From the NCBI GenBank assembly GCA_903822595.1, contig CAIJPS010000065.1:1-51769 (forward strand): 51,769 nt of DNA, written 5' to 3'. The notes beneath the pieces are model-generated. The model was not told the origin of the DNA. It did no database searches and was given only the letters and a program-made list of their open reading frames with translations. The stretch comes from an uncultured Chlorobiaceae bacterium (GTDB lineage Bacteria > Bacteroidota > Chlorobiia > Chlorobiales > Chlorobiaceae). Shown here in pieces: positions 28,907 to 38,066 of this stretch; position 1 is the stretch's first letter, and the number at the start of each line of letters is the position of its first letter. Made by a program: the position numbers and the translations under genes.

Positions 28907-30031
28907 ATGCTGACTCTTTATCTCCACATTCCCTTCTGCAAGGCGCGCTGTACCTATTGTGATTTTTATCTGGTGACGGGCAAGGAGCGCATCGATGCTT
29001 TTTTCAGCGCACTTTCCCTTGAAACAGCATCCCGATTGGCCGATCTGAAAGGCCGGACTGTTGGTGCCATTCATTTCGGCGGAGGTACTCCATCGATGGT
29101 TCCTGTGCACTATCTTGCCGGATGGCTTGAGGGTATTGCTGCCCTGTGCAACTTTTCTTCTGATATTGAGATAGCGCTTGAGGCCAATCCTGAAGATCTT
29201 GGAGGAAAGAAGATGGATGAGCTTCGGGCAGCGGGCATAACGAGGCTCAGTATTGGCGCTCAGTCGTTTATGTCGGAAAAGCTGCATGTACTCGGTCGGG
29301 CGCATACCGCACTCGACGCGCAACAGGTCACCGCTGCTGCACTACGAAAGTTTGAATCGGTGAGCGTTGACCTGATTTGCGGGGTTCCTGGTGAGAATCG
29401 CTCAATGTGGGAGGCTGATCTGCATAAGGCATTGGCACTGCGGCCTCACCATTTTTCGGTTTATATGCTTTCGGTCGAGCCGAAGACCATTCTTCACCGC
29501 CAGATAGCAAAAGGTATTGTTACTGTTCCTGATGACGCCGTTCAGGCTGCTCTCTATGAACGTGCACAGAGCGAATTGCTGCTTCAGGGGTACAGCCATT
29601 ACGAGGTATCGAATTTTTCTTTGCCGGGCCACCATTCCCGCTACAACCTCGCTACATGGAAGCGGGAGCCCTATCTTGGTTTTGGCCCTTCTGCGCACAG
29701 TTTTCTTGTTTCGCAGGAGCGGGAGATTCGTACAGCAAACGTTTCCAGCCTTACACGATACCTTGCTGCTCCTGCAAATGCAGTTGTTTTTCGTGAAGAG
29801 CTTTCGGCTGAAGAACGCTTTACGGAACAGGTTTTTCTCTCGTTGCGAATAAACAGCGGTCTGGATGTTGATTTTTTGCGAAAAGGAAATAAATTAGGGC
29901 ACACTCTTTCACAGACCATTGCCCGATTTTCTGAGAGAGGATGGATAGAGCAGCAGGAGGGGAGTATTTATTTGACCCAAAGGGGTTTTTTGTTTGCCGA
30001 TCTCATTGCCGAAGAGTTTATTTTCGGGTAA
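28907..30031 (+). CDS. hemW: HemW-family radical SAM protein
   Basis: A 374-aa radical SAM protein with the CxxxCxxC cluster motif in HIPFCKARCTYCDFYLVTG near residue 8, FGGGTPSMVP near 45, and a later RLSIGAQSF and GRAHTALDAQ, plus a C-terminal HemN-like domain. This branch lacks the N-terminal CxxxCxxC-xC of true HemN coproporphyrinogen dehydrogenases: the motif ends CDF, as in HemW, which is considered a heme chaperone. It follows the HAD gene by 36 bases. Confidence 0.87.
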   Translation: MLTLYLHIPFCKARCTYCDFYLVTGKERIDAFFSALSLETASRLADLKGRTVGAIHFGGGTPSMVPVHYLAGWLEGIAALCNFSSDIEIALEANPEDLGGKKMDELRAAGITRLSIGAQSFMSEKLHVLGRAHTALDAQQVTAAALRKFESVSVDLICGVPGENRSMWEADLHKALALRPHHFSVYMLSVEPKTILHRQIAKGIVTVPDDAVQAALYERAQSELLLQGYSHYEVSNFSLPGHHSRYNLATWKREPYLGFGPSAHSFLVSQEREIRTANVSSLTRYLAAPANAVVFREELSAEERFTEQVFLSLRINSGLDVDFLRKGNKLGHTLSQTIARFSERGWIEQQEGSIYLTQRGFLFADLIAEEFIFG

Positions 30032-30058
30032 CCCAATACTCCAGAGCACGTTTCACCT

Positions 30059-32701
30059 ATGACACACCGGACGATTAGCCGTACGCTTGCCACTGTTCTC
30101 TTTCTTGCCGCTGAAATTTTATATCTCCGCACCATGGCCCCCACCTTCTCTTTCTGGGATTGCGGGGAGTTTATTGCCACAGCCTTTACACTCGGTGTTC
30201 CTCATCCTCCCGGCGCGCCTTTTTTTCTCCTGCTCGGGCGCCTCTTTTCAATGATTCCTTTTTTCAGTGATACCGGTGCAAGGGTTAACCTGATCAGTAC
30301 CCTTGCAAGTGCTGCCACCATCATGCTGACCTATCTCATTACAGTACGGCTGATTGAGATGTATCGTAAACGTGATCCCGATCTCTGGAGCACGGCTGAA
30401 AAGGTGTCGGCCTACGGTGGCGCCGTTATTGGGGCTCTTGCCCTTGCCCTGTCCGACAGCTTCTGGTTTAACGCTGTTGAGGCTGAGGTCTATGCACTCT
30501 CTTCACTGTTTACTGCCCTGGTTGTCTGGCTCATCCTTCGCTGGTATGAAGAGGAGCCAAATCCAGGTCACGAACGGTGGCTGATGCTCGTCATGTATAT
30601 TATTGGCCTTTCAATCGGCGTGCACCTGCTCAGCCTCCTGGCCGTTTTTGCTGTTGCGCTGGTCTATTATTTCAAAAGGTATGAGGTTACCGTTAAATCT
30701 TTTGCACTGCTCATTACAGCTTCGTCGGGCCTTTTTTTCCTTATCTATGTCGGTATTATCAAGGGGCTTCCAATTCTCCTGCAACTGACCTCATGGTGGG
30801 GCTTTCTTCTTTTTCTCGGTATACTTGCCTATGCCATCTGGTATTCGCACCGGCATCGCAAAGCGCTCATGAATACGCTCCTGATGTCGCTTCTTCTCAT
30901 CATTATCGGTTATACCTCTTACGGCATGATTTATGTAAGGGCGCAGGCAGGGCCGCCCATCAATGAAAACAATCCATCCTCATCCGAGACCTTTTTTTCC
31001 TATCTCAACCGTGATCAGTACGGTGATATGCCGCTCTGGCCAAGACGGTGGTCGCCTGAACCGGTACATCAGTACTTTTATCAGCACTATTCGAGTGATC
31101 TCGACTATTTTGTTACCTACCAGATGAAGAAAATGTACTTCCGCTATTTCGGCTGGCAGTTCATCGGGCGAGAACATGATATGGAGGGGGCCGGAGTTGA
31201 TTGGTCGGTGCTTTGGGGAATCCCTTTTCTTGTGGGACTCGTTGGAGCGATAACCCATTTCAGGCGTGAGTGGAAGATGGGACTGGTTGTTACCGCGCTT
31301 TTTGTGCTGACTGGTGCAGCGCTTGTCATCTATCTCAATCAGACTGAGCCCCAGCCGAGAGAGCGGGATTACAGTTATGCTGGAAGTTTTTTTGCCTTTG
31401 CTCTCTGGATAGGGATTGGAGTTGAGTGCATCTGGCAGTGGCTTGGACAGAGACTGAAGCTGACCAGCAGAAACCAGATGTTGGTAGCTGTCGTTACGGT
31501 TACCGCCGGTTTTCTCTTTATCAACGGCAGGATGCTGCAGGCAAACTACAGGGTGCATGACCGGTCGGGAAACTATGTTCCGTGGGACTGGGCCTGGAAT
31601 ATGCTGCAGAGTTGTGAAAAAGACGCCATTCTTTTTACCAATGGCGATAATGACACTTTTCCCTTGTGGTATCTGCAGGAGGTTGAACGGGTCAGGACTG
31701 ATGTACGCGTGGTCAACCTGAGTCTTGCAAATACCGGATGGTATCTTGACCAGTTGAAAAACAGCAGTCCTCGTGGAGCAAAGCCGGTTGCGTTCAGTAT
31801 GAGTGATGGCGAAATAGCAGGTATTACCTATGTTCCCATTGATTCTGTTGATGCCGAGCTGCCCTCATTGGTTGCCCGTCAACAGCTCTTGCGTGACTCA
31901 CGTCTTCATGGTATTTCGTTGCCCTCTGAACCGCTCAATATCATGAAATGGCTCCTGAAACCCGGATTGACCTACGATGGCCAAGGCTATCTTCGTCCGC
32001 AGGATATTGCTGTTTATGAGATTCTGATGAACAACTTTTCCATGCGGCCAGTCTATTTCGCCTTGACGGTCGATCCGGAAAGTATGATTGGCATTGAAAA
32101 TTATTTGCGTCTTGATGGGCTTGCCTACAAGGTTGTTCCCCTCAAGAGTGCTGATCCGATGAGCTTTGTCGATCCGGCGCTTCTTTACAGGAATCTTGTG
32201 GAGGTCTATCGTTACCGTAACCTGAATAATCCCCAGGTCACCCTTGAAGAGACCTCACGGAGGCTTTGCGGTAACTATACACCTTTGTTTGTGCGCCTTG
32301 CCCTTGAACTGGCTGCTGATCCTAATGGAGTTCTTACAATAAAAGGTGCTTCAGGAGCGGAACAGAGTGTTCTGCGCGGAACTCTTGCGCTACAGGTACT
32401 TGATACTTCGGCTAAACTTTTGCCTCTTGCGCAGTATCCCCTGAATCCTGAACTTGCCGGTTCGGTCATTGCCCTTTATGTTCGTCTTGGCGAAAAGCAA
32501 AAAACCTCGCTGTATATTAGCTATCTTGAAAAACTGGGCATCCACGCATCGCCCGCCTCTGACCCTCGACTTTATTATGTTCTTGCAAGGGCATATCGGG
32601 ATGTTGGTCGAAACAGTGATGCAAAGCGTGTCATTGAATCGCTTGCCAGAGAACTGAAACAACCGGCGCTGATAGACGAGTTTGAAACAATGAAGCAATA
32701 A
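30059..32701 (+). CDS. DUF2723 polytopic membrane protein (GT-C like)
   Basis: An 880-aa membrane protein with about ten or more hydrophobic segments in the first 490 residues and a soluble C-terminal half. The opening motif MAPTFSFWDCGEFIATAF followed by LGVPHPPGAPFFLL is the DUF2723 signature, which resembles the acidic first-loop motif of GT-C glycosyltransferases. A second motif, FTNGDNDTFPLWYLQEVE, starts the soluble domain; helical-repeat-like sequence ends the protein. Substrate is unknown; protein or lipid glycosylation is plausible. It is 7 bases upstream of lpxA. Confidence 0.82.
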   Translation: MTHRTISRTLATVLFLAAEILYLRTMAPTFSFWDCGEFIATAFTLGVPHPPGAPFFLLLGRLFSMIPFFSDTGARVNLISTLASAATIMLTYLITVRLIEMYRKRDPDLWSTAEKVSAYGGAVIGALALALSDSFWFNAVEAEVYALSSLFTALVVWLILRWYEEEPNPGHERWLMLVMYIIGLSIGVHLLSLLAVFAVALVYYFKRYEVTVKSFALLITASSGLFFLIYVGIIKGLPILLQLTSWWGFLLFLGILAYAIWYSHRHRKALMNTLLMSLLLIIIGYTSYGMIYVRAQAGPPINENNPSSSETFFSYLNRDQYGDMPLWPRRWSPEPVHQYFYQHYSSDLDYFVTYQMKKMYFRYFGWQFIGREHDMEGAGVDWSVLWGIPFLVGLVGAITHFRREWKMGLVVTALFVLTGAALVIYLNQTEPQPRERDYSYAGSFFAFALWIGIGVECIWQWLGQRLKLTSRNQMLVAVVTVTAGFLFINGRMLQANYRVHDRSGNYVPWDWAWNMLQSCEKDAILFTNGDNDTFPLWYLQEVERVRTDVRVVNLSLANTGWYLDQLKNSSPRGAKPVAFSMSDGEIAGITYVPIDSVDAELPSLVARQQLLRDSRLHGISLPSEPLNIMKWLLKPGLTYDGQGYLRPQDIAVYEILMNNFSMRPVYFALTVDPESMIGIENYLRLDGLAYKVVPLKSADPMSFVDPALLYRNLVEVYRYRNLNNPQVTLEETSRRLCGNYTPLFVRLALELAADPNGVLTIKGASGAEQSVLRGTLALQVLDTSAKLLPLAQYPLNPELAGSVIALYVRLGEKQKTSLYISYLEKLGIHASPASDPRLYYVLARAYRDVGRNSDAKRVIESLARELKQPALIDEFETMKQ

Positions 32702-32707
32702 ACAACT

Positions 32708-33505
32708 ATGCAAAGCACTATTCATCCAACTGCCGTGATCGGTCAGAGTGCCATTCTCGGAGAGGGCGTTACCGTTGGTCCCTACACGGTTATTGAGGAC
32801 GATGTTGAAATTGGCGACGGCACAACGATATGGCCCCATGTCCACATTGCCTCAGGTGCCCGAATCGGCAGCGCATGCAAGATCCATTCCGGGGCTGTGC
32901 TTGCCAATGAGCCACAAGATCTCAAATTTTCCGGAGAGAAGACCTGGCTTTACGTTGGCGACAGGACGGTGATCCGGGAGTGTGTGACCCTCAACAGGGG
33001 AACAAAGGCAAGTGGTAAAACCGTCATTGGCTCTGATAATCTGTTCATGGCCTACTCGCATGTCGGGCATGACTGTGTGATCGGTAATCATGTGGTTGTA
33101 GCAAATTGTGTCCCGTTCGGTGGCCATTGCGAGGTTGGCGATCATGTTGTTATCGGGGGGCTTGCTGCAGTGCACCAGTTTGTCCGAATCGGTCGCTTTT
33201 CAATGATAGGGGGACTCTCCAGAGGAACGCTTGATGTGCCGCCCTTTGTCATGGCCTCCGGGAGTGAAACTTGCCAGTACGAGGGCCTGAACGCCATTGG
33301 ACTGAAACGGTGGGGCTTCACTTCCGCAAAGATAACCCTCATTAAAGATGCCTACAGGATCATTTTTCAGTCCGGGCTTCTGCTTGCCAATGCTCTTGAA
33401 AAAGTAAAATCCGAACTTCCCCCGGAACCGGAAATTCTTGAGATTCTCGATTTTTTTGCTTCAGGCATTCATGGACGGAAATTTATCAAGCCGTTTAAAA
33501 ACTGA
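32708..33505 (+). CDS. lpxA: UDP-N-acetylglucosamine acyltransferase
   Basis: First enzyme of lipid A synthesis. The 265-aa protein shows left-handed beta-helix hexapeptide repeats (IHPTAVIGQSAILGEGVTVG). The catalytic His is in FMAYSHVGHDCVIGNH near residue 120. QDLKFSGEKTWLYVGDRTVI and GLNAIGLKRWGF are LpxA-specific, and the C-terminal helical domain is present. Start ATG at 32708 matches the family. Confidence 0.95.
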   Translation: MQSTIHPTAVIGQSAILGEGVTVGPYTVIEDDVEIGDGTTIWPHVHIASGARIGSACKIHSGAVLANEPQDLKFSGEKTWLYVGDRTVIRECVTLNRGTKASGKTVIGSDNLFMAYSHVGHDCVIGNHVVVANCVPFGGHCEVGDHVVIGGLAAVHQFVRIGRFSMIGGLSRGTLDVPPFVMASGSETCQYEGLNAIGLKRWGFTSAKITLIKDAYRIIFQSGLLLANALEKVKSELPPEPEILEILDFFASGIHGRKFIKPFKN

Positions 33506-33523
33506 TTATAAAAAGGGCAAACT

Positions 33524-34513
33524 ATGTCGCAATGGGCAATTGGCATTGATCTCGGGGGTACAGCAGTCAAGGCTGCAATTGTTGGTGAGGAGAGCGGAAT
33601 TCTGACAAAACAGAGAGTTCTCACCGATACGGCATCAGGCCCGAAAGGGATCGTCGGTCAGCTTGCGGCTATTATTGCCGAGCTTTACCATGTTGCTTCC
33701 GAAACTCTTGATCCGGGAGATTTTGCCGGAGTTGGATTGGGAGCTCCGGGAGCGGTCGATGCAGAGATGGGTGTGCTGAGCTATCCTCCCAATCTTCCTG
33801 GATGGACTGTTTTTCCCCTCCGTGACGAACTGCAGAAGCTGCTGCGTCAAAAGGAAGCGCTTTCAGTTCCGGTTTTTCTTGACAATGATGCCAATGTTGC
33901 AGCGTTCGGCGAAGCGTTCTATGGTGCTGGCCGTGAGTTCCAGGATTTTCTTATGGTGACTCTTGGTACCGGTGTGGGCGGCGGAATTGTTCTCAACAGG
34001 AAGCTCTATCGAGGCCCTCATGGTACTGCCGGTGAGGTTGGTTTTATGATTATTGATTTTGAAAGTACCGTTGTGCATGCAGGTATACACGGGACGCTTG
34101 AGAGCCTTATCGGCAAAAAGGCCATTGTGGCCCTTGCCTGCAAAATGATTGAGGCCAGTCATTCAGATTCCCGACTCGCACGCAAGTACCACCGTGATCA
34201 TACCAGGATTTCGCCCCGCAAGCTTGAACATGCAGCTTTAGCAGGCGATGCTGTTGCTCTTGCGGTATGGGAGAGAGTTGGTACCATTCTTGGCGTAGGG
34301 CTTGCAAGCGTTACAGCTCTTCTGGATATCAGAAAATTTGTGATCGGTGGCGGAATCGCTGCCGTCGGAAACCTTGTTTTCGAACCAGCCCTCGACCAGC
34401 TCAGACGCTCTACTCTTCCCTCAATGCATGAAGGGCTGGAACTGGTACCGGCACATCTTGGCAACAAGGCGGGAATATATGGCGCTGCGGCCTTATGTTT
34501 CGGTGAACCGTAA
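33524..34513 (+). CDS. ROK-family sugar kinase
   Basis: A 329-aa actin-like ATPase-fold kinase. GIDLGGTAVKAAIV near residue 7 is the phosphate-1 loop; LDNDANVAAFGEAFYGAGR holds the catalytic Asp; TLGTGVGGGIVLNRKL and GTAGEVGFMII follow. The ROK zinc motif (CxCGxxGCxE) is degenerate here: HAGIHGTLESL keeps the histidine, glycine and glutamate but has no cysteines. Glucokinase is the likeliest activity but the substrate cannot be read from the sequence. It follows lpxA by 18 bases. Confidence 0.82.
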   Translation: MSQWAIGIDLGGTAVKAAIVGEESGILTKQRVLTDTASGPKGIVGQLAAIIAELYHVASETLDPGDFAGVGLGAPGAVDAEMGVLSYPPNLPGWTVFPLRDELQKLLRQKEALSVPVFLDNDANVAAFGEAFYGAGREFQDFLMVTLGTGVGGGIVLNRKLYRGPHGTAGEVGFMIIDFESTVVHAGIHGTLESLIGKKAIVALACKMIEASHSDSRLARKYHRDHTRISPRKLEHAALAGDAVALAVWERVGTILGVGLASVTALLDIRKFVIGGGIAAVGNLVFEPALDQLRRSTLPSMHEGLELVPAHLGNKAGIYGAAALCFGEP

Positions 34514-34524
34514 CGAGAGTTGCC

Positions 34525-35217
34525 ATGCGTGAACAGCAGCTTCACCTTCTTTTTCCCCATGTTTGCCTGCTCTGCCGCAAACTGCTTTTGCCAGGGGAAG
34601 AGCCCTGCTGCAACTCATGCCGGGCCGACTTTGATCCATTCAATACTCCTGCAGCGGCAGAAGAGCTGCTGCGTCGTACCATTGCCGCTCATTTTGGTGA
34701 GCAATTTCTCTTTGAGCGGGGTTGGTGCCGTTATCAGTTTCATAAAAAGAGCCCATTGCAGCAGGTGCTTCATGCCATGAAGTATGAAGGGCTCTTTAAT
34801 CTCGGAAGAAGTTTCGGCCGTCAATTGGGTGAGTGGATCTCATCCGGGGCGGATACAGGAAATATCGAGTGCATTGTGCCGGTTCCACTCCACCCCCTGA
34901 AAAAAATCGAACGTTCCTATAACCAGTCAGAAAAAATTGCCGAAGGCATTGCGCAATCATTGCAAAAGCCGTTACGGAGGGAGCTTCTGATCAGGAAACG
35001 CTACACCGTTTCGCAGACCGGCCTCTCTGCCGAGGCGCGGAAAAAGAATCCCGAAGGGGCATTTCAGGCAGCAAAAGATGTTGCCGGGCGTCATGTGCTG
35101 CTTGTTGATGATGTTGTCACAACCGGAGCAACCATGGCTGCCGCAGCATCAGCATTGCGCGAAGGAGGGGCCCAAAGAATCTCTCTTGCCGCTGTTGCTT
35201 TAGCCATCAAGGAGTAA
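34525..35217 (+). CDS. comF: ComF-family phosphoribosyltransferase-like protein
   Basis: A 230-aa protein with an N-terminal zinc-ribbon (CLLCRKLL, then CCNSC) and a C-terminal phosphoribosyltransferase domain whose PRPP loop is LLVDDVVTTGATM. The intervening VPVPLHPLKKIERSYNQSE is the ComF block. ComF proteins act in DNA uptake in competent bacteria, but many non-competent species carry them. It is 11 bases after the ROK gene and 4 bases before rsmE. Confidence 0.85.
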   Translation: MREQQLHLLFPHVCLLCRKLLLPGEEPCCNSCRADFDPFNTPAAAEELLRRTIAAHFGEQFLFERGWCRYQFHKKSPLQQVLHAMKYEGLFNLGRSFGRQLGEWISSGADTGNIECIVPVPLHPLKKIERSYNQSEKIAEGIAQSLQKPLRRELLIRKRYTVSQTGLSAEARKKNPEGAFQAAKDVAGRHVLLVDDVVTTGATMAAAASALREGGAQRISLAAVALAIKE

Positions 35218-35221
35218 ACGT

Positions 35222-35965
35222 ATGGAACTCTTTTATACCTCAACGGGAAACATTGATCTTGATGGCGGGAACCTTGTCATTGATGGAGATGAGTTTCATC
35301 ATCTTGTGCGGGTTCTGAGGAAAAAAACAGGGGAGGGGATTCTTGTTACCGATGGCAACGGTCTGCGTTGCGAGGCCAGAATTTCGAATATTGGAAAAAG
35401 CTCATTGAACTGCGAAATTCTTGGCTTCAGCCAGGTGGAGCGACCAAAAACAAGCGTAACGGTTGCCCTCTCCCTGCTCAAGGCGCCCCAGCGCTTCGAT
35501 CTTTTTCTGGAAAAGGCCACCGAGCTTGGCGTATCGTCCATTATTCCCATGATTTCGGCACGGACGATCTCCCAGCCATCAAATGAAAAAGTGCAAGGCA
35601 AGCTCAAGAGGTGGAGAACCATCATGCTTTCAGCGGCAAGGCAGTCAAAACGGTGCTACCTTCCGCAGATCAGTGAACCACTCCCTTTCAAAAAGGCTCT
35701 TGCGCTTCCGGGTTATGATCTCAAACTGATTCCTTATGAACTTTCAGAGGAGGCGCCCAGGGTGCAATGTTCAGGCAAAAATATCCTTTTTCTGATCGGT
35801 GGTGAAGGTGGGTTCACTGTCGGAGAAGTGCAGGAGGCCCGTACCGCAGGTTTTCGTGAAATCTCTTTGGGAAAGAGCATTCTCAGAGCTGAAACCGCAG
35901 GAATTTTCGCTGTCGCTTTTGTTCGTGCGCAGCTTCTTGAAGAGGAGCGCACGGAGTGGCTTTAA
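35222..35965 (+). CDS. rsmE: 16S rRNA (uridine1498-N3)-methyltransferase
   Basis: RsmE is a SPOUT methyltransferase acting on U1498 of 16S rRNA. The 247-aa product has an N-terminal PUA-like segment (GDEFHHLVRVLRKKTGE), the central KAPQRFDLFLEKATELGVS, and the C-terminal knot with FLIGGEGGFTVGEV and SLGKSILRAETAG. Length is normal. Close spacing to comF and to the next gene suggests one operon. Confidence 0.93.
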   Translation: MELFYTSTGNIDLDGGNLVIDGDEFHHLVRVLRKKTGEGILVTDGNGLRCEARISNIGKSSLNCEILGFSQVERPKTSVTVALSLLKAPQRFDLFLEKATELGVSSIIPMISARTISQPSNEKVQGKLKRWRTIMLSAARQSKRCYLPQISEPLPFKKALALPGYDLKLIPYELSEEAPRVQCSGKNILFLIGGEGGFTVGEVQEARTAGFREISLGKSILRAETAGIFAVAFVRAQLLEEERTEWL

Positions 35966-35984
35966 GGCTTATAAAAAAACGATC

Positions 35985-37100
35985 ATGAACAGGATAAAAG
36001 TAAACCAGGTTATTCTTCTTGCTCTTCTTCTCTTGATATCGGCCATTTTTTTTGCCATGATCCGTTATTTCCTCATGGCAATCGTGCTTGCGGCTCTTTT
36101 TTCGGCACTCGCCATGCCGGTTTTCAACCGTTTTGAGCGCTGGTTCAAGGGGCGCAAAAGCCTGAGCGCCTCCATGACCATGCTCACGCTGCTGCTGATC
36201 GTTTTTCTTCCTTTTGCAGCTCTTCTCGTTATTGTTGCCAAACAGGCAATCAGGATAAGTCGCATTGCCGTGCCCTGGGTGCAGCAGCAGATTCTGGAGC
36301 CAGGCGCATTCGACCAGCAGCTTCACTCTCTCTCTTTTTATCCCGAACTTGAACTCTACCGTACCGAAATTTTTCAGAAAGTTGGAGAGTTTGCCAGTAG
36401 CACAGGCACGATGCTCTTCAACACCATCTCTTCGCTTACCTATTCGGCGGTCAACGACATCTTGATATTCTTTATCTTTCTCTACACCATGTTCTTTTTT
36501 TTACGGGACGGAAAGGAGATTCTGGCAAAGTTTCTCTCTTACCTTCCCTTGTCGCAACTCGATCAAAACCGGCTGCTCGACAAGTTCATATCGGTGACCA
36601 GAGCGACCATAAAGGGAACCATGGTCGTCGGTGCCGTGCAGGGTTCCCTTGCAGGCCTCGCCCTGCATTTTGCCGGTATTGACAGCGCCCTTTTCTGGGG
36701 TACCATCATGTCGGTCCTTTCGATTCTGCCTGTTCTTGGATCGGCGCTTGTCTGGGTTCCGGCAGTCGGATACCTTGCCGCAACAGGGCAGTATCCCCAG
36801 GCAATAGGGGTTCTCCTTTTCTGCAGCATTGTGGTCGGTCAGATCGACAATATTCTTCGCCCAATGCTGATCGGGCGTGACACGCAAATGCCCGAACTGC
36901 TTATTTTTTTTGGAACACTTGGCGGTATAAGCCTGTTCGGAGTCTTCGGCTTTATTCTTGGCCCCATTGTCGGCGCCCTTTTTATGACAATATGGGAGAT
37001 GTACGGAGAAACGTTCAAAGACTATCTTTCGGAGGTTAAAGGCGATAAATCTTCCGGCAGGAAGGATGTTTCAGAAAATCCACCACGCAAAGGGGAGTGA
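35985..37100 (+). CDS. AI-2E transporter family permease
   Basis: A 371-aa membrane protein starting at ATG 35985 (MNRIKVNQVILLALLLL); an upstream frame extension overlaps rsmE only. It has about eight hydrophobic segments, a soluble loop after the third, and the family C-terminal pattern (GTIMSVLSILPVLGSALVW, DNILRPMLIG, GILLFGVFG-like GGISLFGVFGFILGPIVGAL). The family includes TqsA and Na+/H+ antiporter-like members; the substrate is unknown. The tail is Lys/Ser-rich and hydrophilic. Confidence 0.85.
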   Translation: MNRIKVNQVILLALLLLISAIFFAMIRYFLMAIVLAALFSALAMPVFNRFERWFKGRKSLSASMTMLTLLLIVFLPFAALLVIVAKQAIRISRIAVPWVQQQILEPGAFDQQLHSLSFYPELELYRTEIFQKVGEFASSTGTMLFNTISSLTYSAVNDILIFFIFLYTMFFFLRDGKEILAKFLSYLPLSQLDQNRLLDKFISVTRATIKGTMVVGAVQGSLAGLALHFAGIDSALFWGTIMSVLSILPVLGSALVWVPAVGYLAATGQYPQAIGVLLFCSIVVGQIDNILRPMLIGRDTQMPELLIFFGTLGGISLFGVFGFILGPIVGALFMTIWEMYGETFKDYLSEVKGDKSSGRKDVSENPPRKGE

Positions 37101-37129
37101 GCTGTGAGCCTCAACGTGAAAGCGGCAAT

Positions 37130-37161
37130 AAAAAAAGCGACCTCTCGGGGCCGCTTTTTTG
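37130..37161. terminator. Bidirectional terminator between the permease gene and ndk
   Basis: AAAAAAGCGACC and GGGCCGCTTTTTT form a hairpin with one mismatch around a TCTCG loop, with A-run and T-run flanks. It can end both converging transcripts. It lies 30 bases after the permease stop and 20 bases before the end of ndk. Confidence 0.85.
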
Positions 37162-37180
37162 CTTTCAGGGTATAAGCCGA

Positions 37181-37603
37181 TCAGTTGCTTCTGACAACCT
37201 CTTCAGCCGCGAAGAAAAATCCAGCCTCGATGGCTGCGTTCTCTTCAGAGTCAGAGCCGTGAACGATGTTCTCGCCCTTGCTGTCGGCATAGAGCTTGCG
37301 CACGGTACCAGCATCAGCCTGAGCCGGATCGGTAGCGCCGATCAGCGTACGGAAGTCAGCCACAGCATTCTCTTTTTCAAGAATGATCGGCACACAAGGG
37401 CCCGAAGACATGAACTCAACCAGTTCGCCGAAAAACGGGCGCTCACGGTGTACGGCATAAAACTCACCGGCAGTTTCCCGGGTAAGCTTGATTTTTTTCA
37501 TGGCGACAACACGGAAGCCAGCACGTTCAATTTGGTCGATGACTGCACCGATAAGCTGCTTGCGCACGCAATCGGGTTTCAGTATGGTAAGCGTTCTTTC
37601 CAT
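37181..37603 (-). CDS. ndk: Nucleoside diphosphate kinase
   Basis: Transfers the terminal phosphate from ATP to NDPs through a phospho-histidine. The 140-aa protein begins [19 protein letters not shown], and the active-site segment is [20 protein letters not shown], containing the catalytic His. Length and composition are typical. It is the last core gene before the integron; its promoter must lie in 37604-37900, where I could not identify boxes on this strand. Confidence 0.97.
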   Translation of the reverse strand: MERTLTILKPDCVRKQLIGAVIDQIERAGFRVVAMKKIKLTRETAGEFYAVHRERPFFGELVEFMSSGPCVPIILEKENAVADFRTLIGATDPAQADAGTVRKLYADSKGENIVHGSDSEENAAIEAGFFFAAEEVVRSN

Positions 37604-37913
37604 TTTTTTGTATGCATTAGTTGCTGAAGAAACAAGGTCGAGCGAAGATACAGAAATGTGCCGGATTATTGAAACGTGAGGGCATCTATTCGTGCTTATG
37701 GGGGCTCATGGGTGATAGTGGGCGCTTTGGTTTTTCATTGTTGCCGGTAATGTGGCGCCACTCTTCTCATTATTTGCATTTTTGTTGTGAACAGAGGTTG
37801 ACAGTGAAAGTGAGTGCTTTATGACGAAGCTATTGGATATTTTTTGCTGTAATTTTTGATGACGTGATATTATTTTGCTATAATCTATGAAGTTATCCTT
37901 GTGATAAGGCACT
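37604..37913. other. Gene-free boundary between core genome and integron
   Basis: About 310 bases with no credible coding region on either strand. It holds the upstream region of ndk and, near its right end, a consensus-like promoter pointing right. The junction with integron sequence is close to 37908-37914, where similarity to the second integrase copy begins. No insertion sequence or direct-repeat target site was recognised at the junction. Confidence 0.6.
37856..37884 (+). promoter_or_regulatory. Predicted sigma-70 promoter facing the cassette array
   Basis: TTGATG (37856-37861) and TATAAT (37879-37884) are separated by exactly 17 bases, close to the sigma-70 consensus. It lies about 30 bases left of the integrase remnant and points into attI and cassette 1. 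The remnant has no start of its own, so this promoter could serve as the cassette promoter. Seen directly as boxes; activity is inference. Confidence 0.55.
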
Positions 37914-38066
37914 CGCTCTTTTTCCACTCACTTGCTGGATGGTGGGTATGATATTCGAACCGTTCAGGAAGTAATGGGGCATAATGATGTGCGAACAACC
38001 ATGATTTACACCCATGTTTTAAATCGAGGGCCATCCGGCGTTCGCAGCCCTGTTGACGGCTTGTAA
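37914..38066 (+). pseudogene. intI: Integron integrase 3' remnant (copy A)
   Basis: About 50 codons matching the extreme C-terminus of integron integrases: [15 protein letters not shown], then [18 protein letters not shown] and GVRSPVDGL. It includes the final His and the Tyr nucleophile but nothing upstream, so it is inactive. LL before GH in copy B is VM here. It is a diverged copy of the end of the remnant at 48307-48449. The left limit is approximate, where the match to RHSFATHLL begins. Confidence 0.88.
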
